Assembly: GCA_001599755.1 (NCBI GenBank)
Contig: BCHX01000005.1
Span: 380,800-444,799 of the forward strand
DNA length: 64,000 nucleotides
Direction of reading: 5' to 3'
From: Gliomastix tumulicola
Lineage: Eukaryota; Ascomycota; Sordariomycetes; Hypocreales; Bionectriaceae
The first letter of the stretch is position 1. Every line of letters begins with the position of its first letter. The notes under the pieces are model-generated. The model was not told the DNA's origin and ran no database searches. It saw only the letters and a list, made by a program, of their open reading frames with translations. A program made the position numbers and the translations under genes. Below are positions 55,261 through 64,000 of the stretch, piece after piece.

Positions 55261-56315
55261 ATGTCTCGCTCTCACCACTACCGAGCCTCCTCCGTCCCCT
55301 CCTCCCCGACGTCGCCGCGCGTTCTCACCAGCACCACCACGCCGTCGAAGCCCGCCGGCCTCACCCCAGCCGCCGCCGCCGCCGCTCCGACCCGGACACG
55401 CAACGCCGCCAACGAGCTCGCCAGCCCCATCAGCGCCTCCCTCCTCCAGCCCCGCGTCGCCGTCGTCCTCAATGTCCCGGCCAGCTGGCACCCCTGGCTC
55501 TTCGCCCTCCGCCTCGCCTCCATCCTCCCCGCCATCTGGTGGGGCACGCCCTCGATCCTCCGTCTCGCGCTGCGGCTGCTCGAGGTGCTCCTCGACGACT
55601 CTGGCGGCGAGCGCTACCGGCAGCCTGCTGGCGGGCCGTTGGGCGTCTCGTTCCCGCCGACCGAGACGGCGCTCGCCTCCATCTGGTGCTTCGCGTCGGG
55701 ATACCTGTCGTTCTTCTTCACCGATTGCCTCATGTCGAGATGGTGTGTTGCTCCTATACTCCTCTGCAAACAAGACACATGTCGAACTAACAAGATGCTT
55801 TCTACAGGCTCATCAACTACACGCCGCAGGCGACCGTCGTCCGACTCATCACGATCAACACGGTCAATGCGTACTCGACGTCCATGCTGCTCTCCGTCGC
55901 GGGTGGTTTCCAAGACGCACGGCTCCTGCTCCCCGGGTGGATTAGCATCGCAACCGTACGTCCATCCCCCATTGTAACCCCGAATCTTGCTTGCCATCCA
56001 TTCTCATGCAACCCCAACAATTTTCATTTTCCCAGCGAATCACACTGGCTAACCCGCATCTTGCTTTGACAGACCCTCACCGTATGCTACCACCTCGTCC
56101 ACCAGAAAATCAACATCCGCAAGGAAACGTCCACGTCGGTGAACGTCTTCTCCATCGCGAGCTACCTCTCCATGGTCACCCTCCTCGCCCACCTCCACGC
56201 CCACCAGCCGTCGTACCCCAAGATGCCCATCATGACGGGCATGGAGACCGCCTGGGAGCACGCGTACAGCATATGGAACCAGAGCATGGAGGCCCTCGAG
56301 CAGCGAGAACTATGA
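55261..56315 (+). CDS. EOS1: Eos1-family N-glycosylation protein (290 aa)
   Basis: Exons 55261..55742, 55808..55955 and 56073..56315; introns of 65 and 117 bp, GT-AG, in phase. The first 70 residues are Ser/Thr/Pro/Ala-rich. The rest is a polytopic membrane domain with about four helices: WHPWLFALRLASILPAIWWG, SIWCFASGYLSFFFTDCLMSRW, INTVNAYSTSMLLSVAGG and WISIATTLTVCYHLVHQ. The segments LINYTPQATVVRLITINTVN and SVNVFSIASYLSMVTLLA match the Eos1 pattern. Eos1 in yeast is an ER membrane protein needed for normal N-glycosylation and oxidative-stress tolerance. The exact biochemical role is not known. Length is in the expected range. Confidence 0.85.
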
Positions 56316-57188
56316 CGTAATAACTTACATGGGCTTGTGTCGGTGCTTGCTTGCTTGCCTACTGGGTATTATGGGATTTTGTTTTGGATTTTGGATGTCT
56401 GAGCAGAGGGGATTCTCCCTGATTACTTGCTTGCATTACTTTGGGTGTTCTTGGAGTCGGTCCAGACTGGCGGTACGGGTGGCTTAGGGGGCATTCTTTC
56501 TTTCTAGCGTTGCTTCGATTCGATAGACGTATCATTATACCCAGCAGAAATTCACAACTGGTCAGTCACTGGTCAGTCACTGTTGCAAGGGAACCTCGAG
56601 ATGTGTGTGTGTTTTCCAGCTGATTTTCTTATTCATGTGCCTGCCTAAACTACAGCTGGGCCTACCCAGAGATGCAACGAGTGACGGGCAAGCCGTGTTG
56701 TCGATCAACCTTGCTTGGCCTGTAGTCAGGCTCCTCCCCTCCTGCACGCAGCCAGCAGCGCTGGGTAAGGGCAGATAAACCGTGTGTAAATGTCGTTACC
56801 CGGCCGCCGCAAAGAACGCGCAGGACTTCTTTCTCTCTCTCACACACACACACGCACATGCGCGCGCGCGCACGCACGCGTGTGCTCTGAAAGCCCACCA
56901 AAAAAAACTTCGCTCCCTCTCACCGGACTGGTTCGCTTTGGTGGATTGTTGCCCTCCGTCGATCCCTTTTTGTGTTTCGTCGCGCGGCTGAGCCTCGGGT
57001 GCTTGATACCAAACCCCGTTTGAGTTGTTCATCTCCCGACGAGAACGTGGGGAGGTTGTTAACGCATGGAGTCCTCTTTGTGTGTTGCGCCTAAGCTGTT
57101 CCCCGGATGCACTCAACGCCAGTTTGGTGTGGTTTTGCGAGGCAAAAAAACAACCACTGACGAGTGGGCGACGGCGAACGTGGCGAGA
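56316..57188. other. intergenic, convergent 3' ends
   Basis: 3' flanks of EOS1 and SUI1. An alternating purine-pyrimidine stretch (CA repeats then GCGCGCGC then CACGCACGCG) lies at about 56841-56881 and could adopt Z-form. No gene. Confidence 0.5.
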
Positions 57189-58183
57189 CTAGAAACCATG
57201 GATTTTGATGGTCTTGGCATCGAGACCGAGACCTTCCTTCTTGTCGGTGAGGAATTCCTGCACGTCCTTTCGCTGGTCTCCCTGAAGCTGAATGACCTCA
57301 CCCATCTCAGTATCGGCCACTATGGTGCCATTGCAGGCTGTTGTCCCGCATGTGTTAGCAAACAAGGGTCCTTCTGCTAGAGCAAAAGCCGGGGGGTTTG
57401 CTTTGGGTCGATTCGATCGTCTGACGTGGGGGAGGGGGGAGGGGGGAGGGGGGTTCTGTTCTGGTGGTGGTACTCACCAAACTTCTTCTTAATGACCTTG
57501 AGAATCTTCTTCTGGTCAAACTTCTTCGGGAGACCCTGGACGGTGGTCAGGGTCTTGCGTCCATTTCGCTCTGTTGCACATTTCGTATTAGCCACGTGGT
57601 CCGATTTCCTTCACCCTCTATATATCGTCCCACATGTGCAGGCTTCGGCCGTGACGCCGCAGCTCTCGGGTGGTACGTACGCTGAATTCGTATGTGAATA
57701 TAGTTTTGGGTCTGCTTCGTTTCACCAGTGTCTTCGTCGGCCTCGGCGAAGGGATCTGTGAAATCGAGATCGGATCAGTAACCCTGTTATTTCCAAAGTC
57801 TCGCAAGACGGGGATGCAAACGCGCCCCGTGGGAAGAGTTGACGACGATGATGGGCGCGACAGGCAAATGTTCGCGATGTGGAGTTTTTAGGGCCAAGGC
57901 ACATGCGCCTGCTGCAGGTACCAGGCGGCCTATGACGAACGTGGTGCGCTGCCTTTGTCTTTTGGGGGACCCCTTGGAGNGGNGGGGNGGAGGGGGGGGG
58001 GGATGAGGCGAGNAACAGTGGGGTTGGATTTTCTGCACCACCGAACATGCACCCGCCGGCAAATGCAAAATCGCAGCGACGGCAAAGGGGGAGAGAGATA
58101 GGGCGGGGGTTTTTTTTTTCAGCGACAGAGAGGGAGAGAGAGAGCGGCGACGCACCGTAGGACTTGAGATTTTCGATGGACAT
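57189..58183 (-). CDS. SUI1: translation initiation factor eIF1 (114 aa)
   Basis: Four exons: 58183..58156, 57755..57681, 57570..57478 and 57337..57189, all GT-AG, total exactly 115 codons. The protein starts MSIENLKSYDPFAEAD and continues with YIHIRIQQRNGRKTLTT, LPKKFDQKKILKVIKKKFAC, NGTIVADTEMGEVIQLQGDQ and RKDVQEFLTDKKEGL to IKIHGF, the textbook SUI1 fold and the usual length. eIF1 binds the 40S subunit, enforces AUG selection and takes part in scanning. Intron 1 is 400 bp, long for this window, and contains four unresolved bases in a G-rich stretch. Very small first exon (28 nt). Confidence 0.97.
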
Positions 58184-59934
58184 AAACTCGGAGGTGTCGG
58201 GGTGTCCTTGGGAAATGGGTATTGTATGCAAACAGGAGGCGGGCAGCGACAAGGCGTCTAGGATGCGGCCGGTCGCGCTGGGCAGAAGCGTGTGCGTGCT
58301 GTGAAGCAGATGCGAGTGGTTTTTGACAGGCGTCAGTCAGGTGGCGTGCGTGCGGTCGAAGGGGTGTTCGATGCGTGCGGCGCGCGAGGGTGTAGGATGC
58401 AGAGGAATACGGCGGTGGGCTTGTAGGGAAGCGTGTGCTGCGTATCGATGTCTGGAGTCGTTGATAGGGAGAAAGAGTCTAGGTTCGCGGAGGGTGAAAG
58501 GTTTTTATGAATCAGAAAAGGCCGGGGACTAGGTCAGAGTAGGTAGTCAGGTGGAGGGGGTGGTAAGGAGAAGAAGCGGACTGTCTGTGGGCTGTGGGCT
58601 GTGGCCGGGTTCAGTTTAAAAGCCTGGTTTCTGGTTTGTGGTTTGTTGATTTTTAGAGGGGCAGCTGCAGCCGTGGGAGGCTCCTGGCCGCGCTGGGAGC
58701 TGCTAAGCCACAATTTCAGTTCTACGCTAAGACCTCCAGCGGAATCATCGAGGCAACGGAGCGCCCGATTTCTGCCTCAGAGTTCAGGCGGGGGAAGGCG
58801 CGCAAAGGCGAGTGCGTGCAATTGCTGCCCAATGCTACTACTAGTAGGTAGGAGCCAGTGCGAGTCAGTCAGTGCTAGGAGATCAACGGGCATTCTAGGG
58901 TCGCTCGCTTAGTCACCGCACTCGGCAAAAGTGAAGCTTGCTCCGGCGAGGTTGAGGAAGGCGCGACCGAGGGAGCACAGGCACTTTCTGCCTGCTCTGT
59001 ACGCGTGCGACTACTATTGCAGCCTGGCTGACGTGGCCCTTCGTCTTTTCTGGTTCGCAAACCACAAACCATCAACTTCGCAAAACCCAACCATCATAGC
59101 TGCGATCTCACGTGGCGAGACAATTCCAGCCACATTGACGATTACGCGCCACAGACATCCCACCAACCTGGCCTTGTGTGCCGCCGAAAGCAGGGCGATT
59201 GCCCCTCACTGCCAAATCGGCTCGGCTTGCTCACGCCACCACGCTTTTTTGTCAGCGTGACTATTACGCCCAAAGACTGTCCGACAATCTCCATTAGGCA
59301 CGACCTGTGACACACAGAGAACAGAAGCTTCTTTGCGCGAGGTTCTTGCACCCTGTATCCAGATGGCGGGCGGGTGGTGGCCCGGTTTCTCCCTGACAGC
59401 CGTGGCTTGCGTCGACAGCCCTACTCTTCTATAATTAATTGTCGCGTGCCCTGGTGACGATTAATTTGGGTGGGAGATTTGGGGACGCTAGCATGCAAGG
59501 ATTACTAAGGTGACGATTAAAAGGACCACTTGGTGACAATTCATTGTTTGGCTGTTGTTTCTAGGCGTCTGGGTAATTGGAAAAGAGAGAATATGGTAGA
59601 GAGACATACTGTTCATGGATTGAATTCTTTATTCACTGAAAAATCGAGGATTTAGGTCGTCTTTTGACCATATTCTTGCACTGGCTTCGGACCAGACCTC
59701 GAGTCCATCGAGCTCTATCATAACTAAGTACTTACGTATTGAAGATGCCAGAGTGAAGTAGTCCCACCCGCAAGAGTTGGGTTTTAGCCTTGCATGACAG
59801 GGTAATGCGAACCAAAAGTTCGAACAGCTCTTCGTGGTTTCTCGCCAGGCTATCATTTCCTAGGCGGTTCGTCACACAGCCCAACCTGCGACACGAGCGC
59901 ATGAGCCTTTCGGTCGGGCATGACTGCCGTTGCA
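58184..59934. other. promoter of SUI1 and 3' flank of the HNH gene
   Basis: No gene supported in 1.75 kb. GTGGGCTGTGGGCTGTGGC repeats at about 58587-58604 and a GAGAGAGAG run just inside the SUI1 transcript. Small frames lack protein character. Confidence 0.45.
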
Positions 59935-61336
59935 TCACAAAAGATCGGCGTCTTCCGTCCACCAGCTCGTAGCTACCGACGTTGCCGAGTTAGCGAGATC
60001 GGGAGGTGAGTTTTCCACATCCTGCCAGCTACGCTTCCTGCGCCGGCCGCGCGGCTCCTGCTCTTGCGCTCTCTTGCTGTGGCACTGTCCTGAGACCAGC
60101 TGGTCCACCATAAGGCTGAAGTCATTGATGTCGTCGTGCACCACCAACGCGTGTTGTGACAACTCGTCAACATTTCGCTTCCGAGGGCTGACGCTTCGAC
60201 TCTTTGAGTATGATCCAAACATAGAGGAGATGTTGCGAATCTGCGGCGAAAACAAGCGCCTGGTGACGTGTTTACCGCTCTTGAGATCAAAAGACAGTAC
60301 AGCATACTCCTGGGAGCCCCTAAACAAGGTCAGAATGTTATCGGTGAAGATGGACCAGGCGAATCGAGCTAGGAGCATTTCAACAGGTATGTCTTTGATG
60401 CTTTGTGGAGCGCGGCTGTGATACAGACAGACCAGCTCTGCGGACTCGCTATTCAGGACGTGAATGGCCAGCTGCGAGAGGTCGCCGGCTGGCACGGTCT
60501 TGGGAATGAGGGCAAATCGTCGCTGGTCCATGAGGTAGTGGATGTCACTTCGGAGGAGGAGGAGGTTGCGCTCATCATCGACAGGATTGAGCTCCTCGGC
60601 ATGGCGGCAGTATCTGCCCATGGCGTTGGAATCAAACCATTGTCCAGCCGAAAGCGGGACAATATGCGCCACCTCGACGGCATCGCGGTACCCAGAAATT
60701 CGGCATGACATGTCTCGAATGGTAGCTGCGAGGGACTGCTTGAAGGGTGTAGTGGATCTGTCCGGCGGGATTGCGAGGTAAGACCAAGGACGTGGTAATC
60801 TGTCGTGTGGGAATCGCCAGTGATCGAAGGACGGATGCACGGGGTATTTGTCTAGAAAAAATGGGCGAGGTCAGCGCAAGGCCACAGCTTTGACTTAGTC
60901 TGGCAAAGGTACCCTAGGCACCTGTTGACATTAGTACCTAGCAAGATAGCATGCCAAGGACGAAGCAGGGAGCATGTGTACATTGGGGGCCCATGTCTCT
61001 CAGTAGGAAGTAGTAGATGTCTTCCCTGAGAATGCCGTCTTCGGGTCTCGAGACGCGTCGAAAACTGAACGCGTCTTCGTCACCGCCGCTGCCTCGTGCG
61101 TCTTCTCTCACAGCAAGCCAGCCATCAGCCCATGTATTTCCTGTCACAATGCAGCATGCCACGAAGGCAGTGTCGTAACTGATTCCATTTCCATCGACGG
61201 CGCAGAGACGCAGCAAGGCGGGCTCAAAGTCGGGGTACGCGGGGTGTCGAAACTGGATGCGCCGCGTGTCATCATCGGTGGTTTCGGTGTCGGTAGATGA
61301 AGAAGGGGGAACGAGAGCTGGAAGGATTGCTGACAT
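59935..61336 (-). CDS. fungal HNH-endonuclease-domain protein (423 aa)
   Basis: Exons 61336..60982 and 60851..59935. The 130-bp intron (donor GTACAC, GCTGAC branch, TTTTTTCTAG acceptor) joins in phase. The N-terminal exon has a compact domain (FRHPAYPDFEPALLRLCAVDG, then DIYYFLLRDMG). Residues about 168-235 carry the fungal HNH pattern: CRISGYRDAVEVAHIVPLS (the HI of the His-containing first motif), WFDSN, NLLLLRSDIHYLMDQRRF (central Asn and last His). This matches HNH_2-like fungal proteins, where metal-bound His/Asn residues cut nucleic acid. The C-terminus has basic clusters (SPRKRN; RGRRRKRSW) suitable for nuclear import. Whether it cuts DNA is not known. Start faces the APH-like kinase gene 501 bp away. 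Confidence 0.8.
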
Positions 61337-61837
61337 TATCGCCGCTTCTTTCGTATGTCGATGCGCCTTCGCATCGGGCGGAGCAGGAAAAGTCTTTCAG
61401 ATTGCGCCCTGGATGAATATGAGCAACGAGAGAAGCGGTGGTCCAGGACCCCAAGGAAGCCACATGTCAGTCATCATGCCGGAGTCGAGAGCACTTTAGC
61501 GATTGCGGGTCGTTTTACAATGGAGCCCACCAGACGCGAACTGCTCTGGCGCGAAGTCGTCGCGAATGGGAGACTCTCCCCCATCATCATTAGAGGGCTG
61601 AACATATTTGAGCACAAGGTTTGCAGTTTCCGAGCTATTAGCCAGCAGAGTAGATCGCGCCACGTTGCCGAACGTCAACATCGGATGATAGTGCAGCAAG
61701 GGCCAGGTATGACCCACTTAGCCCCTGTCTACCCCTGATATTCCAACTGGACGTTGCTTCTACCTTATAAGATCCAAGATCAACCTACTCGTCCTTCGCA
61801 TCCGTACAACGACCCTTCCTCGTGGCTATCGATAGCA
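61337..61837. other. divergent promoter, HNH / APH-like kinase
   Basis: 501 bp between two opposite starts; no gene inside. The kinase frame is open upstream to an ATG at 61754, giving a 28-residue alternative extension. Confidence 0.5.
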
Positions 61838-63458
61838 ATGCTATCTTCTGTCTTGCGTATTCTGTTTTGGCGCGAAAAATGTGCCGGCGCGCGGGCGCTC
61901 CCATTCTGGAGGATTCTGCCAGTCCTGCTCCTACCGGCAGCACTTCTTGCCGGACGACGAATACGACTTCGACGACGAGAACGCGCGGCGCCGACCAGAA
62001 CAGCAGCGGACGCGACGCCGTTGACAGATGAACAGCGTCGCTGCTTGAAGGCCGAATTCATCGAATCCATCGACAGGGACGCCGTCTGCGCTCTCGCCAG
62101 CCGCCACAACGGGGGCTTGCCGTGCTTCCTGCATGACATACCCCCAACAGCCAACGGGAGCTTCAACGTCTGCTTCTTTATTAGATTCTACACCCAGCCA
62201 GAGTGGACACAATGGGTCGTGCGGGTGCCCATCGAGCCTGTCCTGCACCGGACGTGGGAAAAGGTGCAGAGCGAAGTGTGCACACTGCAGTAAGGTCCTC
62301 AGGCGCTCGCTCCCCTGACCAAGTGGTCTCAACTGAATCCTCGCCATTCCCCCTTCGCACTCTTTCACAGCGTAGCTGACGCTATCCAGATACGTTCGAG
62401 AGCATACGGCCATCCCCGTTCCCCAAGTCTACGCATACGGTCGGGCCCGACTTCGACATACTGAATCAGCAGAGGAAACACCCTACATCATCATGGAGCG
62501 AATGAGTGGCCGACCGCTAGGAGTTCCAAAATTCATGGTGAGCACGCCAGAGGCTCAACAGCACTTATACGCGGACCTCATCACCATTTTAGCTCAGCTT
62601 CGACAACTCGAGTTTGACGCGGCCGGCTCGCTTATACCCGCTGACCAGGTTCAATGGTTTCACGTGCCAGACTGGCTAAGGGCTCTTGGGTTTTCCCGGT
62701 CCTTATCACACAAGCCAGCCATCGTTGATGCCATCTCGATACCCGTCAATGAGCTCTATCTCCAAGGAGGTCGCACCTTGCCATCGCAGAACCCTGTTCC
62801 CAAAACCACGACTGAATTCATTGACAGAGGGCACCGTCTGCTCCGAGATACCTACCTGATGCCAAGTCAAGACTTAGACGAGGCAAACGCACAAGTTGAG
62901 GTCTTTGCCCATCACATTCTGCAGCATCAGCAGCCTCAGGAATATCATGACGGTCAGCCGGAGAAATTTGTCCTCTCGCATACGGACCTTCGCCTAGCCA
63001 ACATCTTAGTGGATGATGAGCTCCATATACAGGGCATTATTGATTGGGAGTGGGCTGTTACAGTTCCTGCTGCTTTTTTTAACCCGCCGTCCTGGGTTCT
63101 GGAGTCCGAAAAGGTGCTGGCTGAATTTCGTGCTGTGTTGGGATCATTAGCAACTCATAACCCGCTGGTAGCGCAGCTCCAGCAGCAGTGGCTACCCCCT
63201 GACGGGGATGACACTCATCTGACCCAGGATATGGCGTGCATATTTGAGAATCCGTACAGCCTAAGAAGTATCTTCTATAAATCCATCTACCCACGGCTGT
63301 TTGATGTACCAAAGGCTGACGCTTTGCGTACATTCTTCCTGCAAGCAGAATGGCAGGAGGAGATCAAACGACGCGTTGAAAATTCGGAGCGCTATACGCA
63401 GTATCTCAAAGACAATAACTTGTACGAGGGTGACGCAGAACGAGAAGAACAGGCCTAG
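61838..63458 (+). CDS. APH-like (aminoglycoside phosphotransferase-fold) kinase, catalytic residues intact (506 aa)
   Basis: Exons 61838..62289 and 62390..63458; the 100-bp intron (GTAAGG...TATCCAG) joins CTLQ|YVRE. The start at 61838 (MLSSVLRIL) is preferred; a further in-frame ATG lies at 61754. An N-terminal hydrophobic segment (WRILPVLLLPAALLAG) with basic flank may be a membrane anchor. The kinase fold runs from about residue 70: RWVVRVPIE-like strand, IPVPQVYAYGRA, PYIIMERMSG (hinge), LRQLEFDAAGSL, then the active-site set HTDLRLANILVDD (His348, Asp350, Asn355) and IIDWEWA (Asp369). These are the canonical APH/choline-kinase-like residues. In fungi such proteins are numerous and mostly uncharacterised; the phosphorylated substrate is unknown. 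Two relatives lie at 28669-32065. The 3' end overlaps the next minus-strand ORF by 53 bp. Confidence 0.85.
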
Positions 63459-63870
63459 AGCTGAGCGAAAAGGCAGTCCAAACTAGTGCGTGGCTCAAGG
63501 AGCTCAAAGAAAAATATTCAATTTCACTCAAGGGCAATAGGTACTTAGCCTCCTGCTCTTGTTGCTGCTTCTCCTGCTCCTGTAATTCATTGATCTTGGA
63601 CAATAACTCCCCAATAGCCTGTTCCTTTCTTATTCTGTCATTCTTGTACATTTTCAGCGTCTCTTCCTTTGTCTGGCCGGCATTTGGGTTCATTCCTCGC
63701 CGGTCCTTTGAGCTGGATCCCCTTTCAATCATTGCCTGGGCGTCAAGCGCAGATAGGTTGCTGATGAATTCATCAATCTCGGCGAGCTCTTTCATTTTCT
63801 CCGCGTGTTCGGCAATAACCACCGAGAGCCTCTTTCGAAGTTCGGCCAGGGTCATTCCATAACCGGCCAT
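63406..63870 (-). CDS. coiled-coil hypothetical protein (154 aa)
   Basis: Begins MAGYGMTLAELRKRL at 63870. Residues 1-110 are predicted coiled coil (LAELRKRLSVVIAEHAEKMKELAEIDEF; GELLSKINELQEQEKQQQEQ). The last 45 residues change character (Ser/Leu-rich) and run antisense into the kinase 3' end; a GTACCT just after EAK could be a donor, so the true C-terminus may differ. Family not recognised. Probably a small cytosolic or nuclear coiled-coil protein. Confidence 0.5.
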   Translation of the reverse strand: MAGYGMTLAELRKRLSVVIAEHAEKMKELAEIDEFISNLSALDAQAMIERGSSSKDRRGMNPNAGQTKEETLKMYKNDRIRKEQAIGELLSKINELQEQEKQQQEQEAKYLLPLSEIEYFSLSSLSHALVWTAFSLSSRPVLLVLRHPRTSYCL

Positions 63871-64000
63871 GGTGTACCGTGTGAAACGAGTTAAGAACTG
63901 GGATCGATTCCGAGTGTTGTAGTTGTTTTTGTGAATGATGTTGTTGATTGCTGGAGAGGATAGTGCGCAGAGTGGTCGGCGAGGAGAAGACGGGAGAGCA
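63871..64000. other. window edge, upstream of the coiled-coil ORF
   Basis: 130 bp; nothing recognised. The window ends here. Confidence 0.5.

Noticed and set aside
55009..55773. 254-aa minus-strand frame, Gly/Arg-rich
   Set aside because: Antisense of EOS1 exon 1, which is spliced to recognisable Eos1 membrane segments.
1..64000. tRNA or rRNA genes
   Set aside because: I looked for GGTTCGANTCC-type B boxes and cloverleaf-sized arms by eye and found none convincing; a tRNAscan run would settle it.

Overview
The window looks like nuclear DNA from a filamentous ascomycete (Pezizomycotina; probably Sordariomycetes, which is inference). The evidence is short introns (about 55-160 bp, a few near 400 bp) with GTAAGT/GTGAGT/GTATGT donors, CTGAC-like branch sites and YAG acceptors; a clear fungal eIF1, CIA30, Eos1 and Mba1-like protein; and typical filamentous-fungal family proteins (FunK1 kinase, fungal HNH protein, APH-like kinases). 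There are no operons. I saw no tRNA, rRNA, CRISPR array or intact transposon. I joined the exons below by hand from splice signals and checked that every multi-exon model closes in frame.

Layout. 0.8-9.0 kb holds a low-complexity acidic protein (+) and a 1907-aa glutamine-rich protein with a C-terminal Cys4 motif (-). 9.2-19.0 kb is a long gene-poor interval with microsatellites, a diverged tandem duplication and only weak ORFs. 19.4-27.7 kb holds an unusual DAO-type flavoprotein (+), a small hypothetical gene (-) and an eleven-exon RRM protein (+). 28.7-32.1 kb is a head-to-head pair of APH-like kinase relatives: one intact-looking pseudokinase (-) and one decayed pseudogene (+). 33.2-37.6 kb is an Est1/SMG-type gene with tandem repeats in both an exon and the next intron. 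38.0-40.6 kb is a divergent pair of mitochondrial genes (CIA30, Mba1-like). 41.2-45.7 kb holds a sodium:solute-type transporter and a hypothetical gene, both on the minus strand. 46.0-50.8 kb is a divergent pair: a FunK1 kinase and a hypothetical gene with a probable GC-AG intron. 51.8-53.2 kb holds a truncated kinase relic and a new 200-aa gene. 55.3-58.2 kb holds EOS1 and SUI1/eIF1. 59.9-63.9 kb holds a divergent HNH-protein / APH-like-kinase pair and a coiled-coil ORF.

How the genes relate. Housekeeping functions (translation start, mitochondrial biogenesis, N-glycosylation, RNA binding) are interspersed with accessory families that expand and decay in fungi (APH-like kinases, FunK1, HNH). 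The most notable signal is the three-member APH-like family. Its members share one intron position but are in three different states: canonical active site, all three catalytic positions substituted but reading frame intact, and broken.
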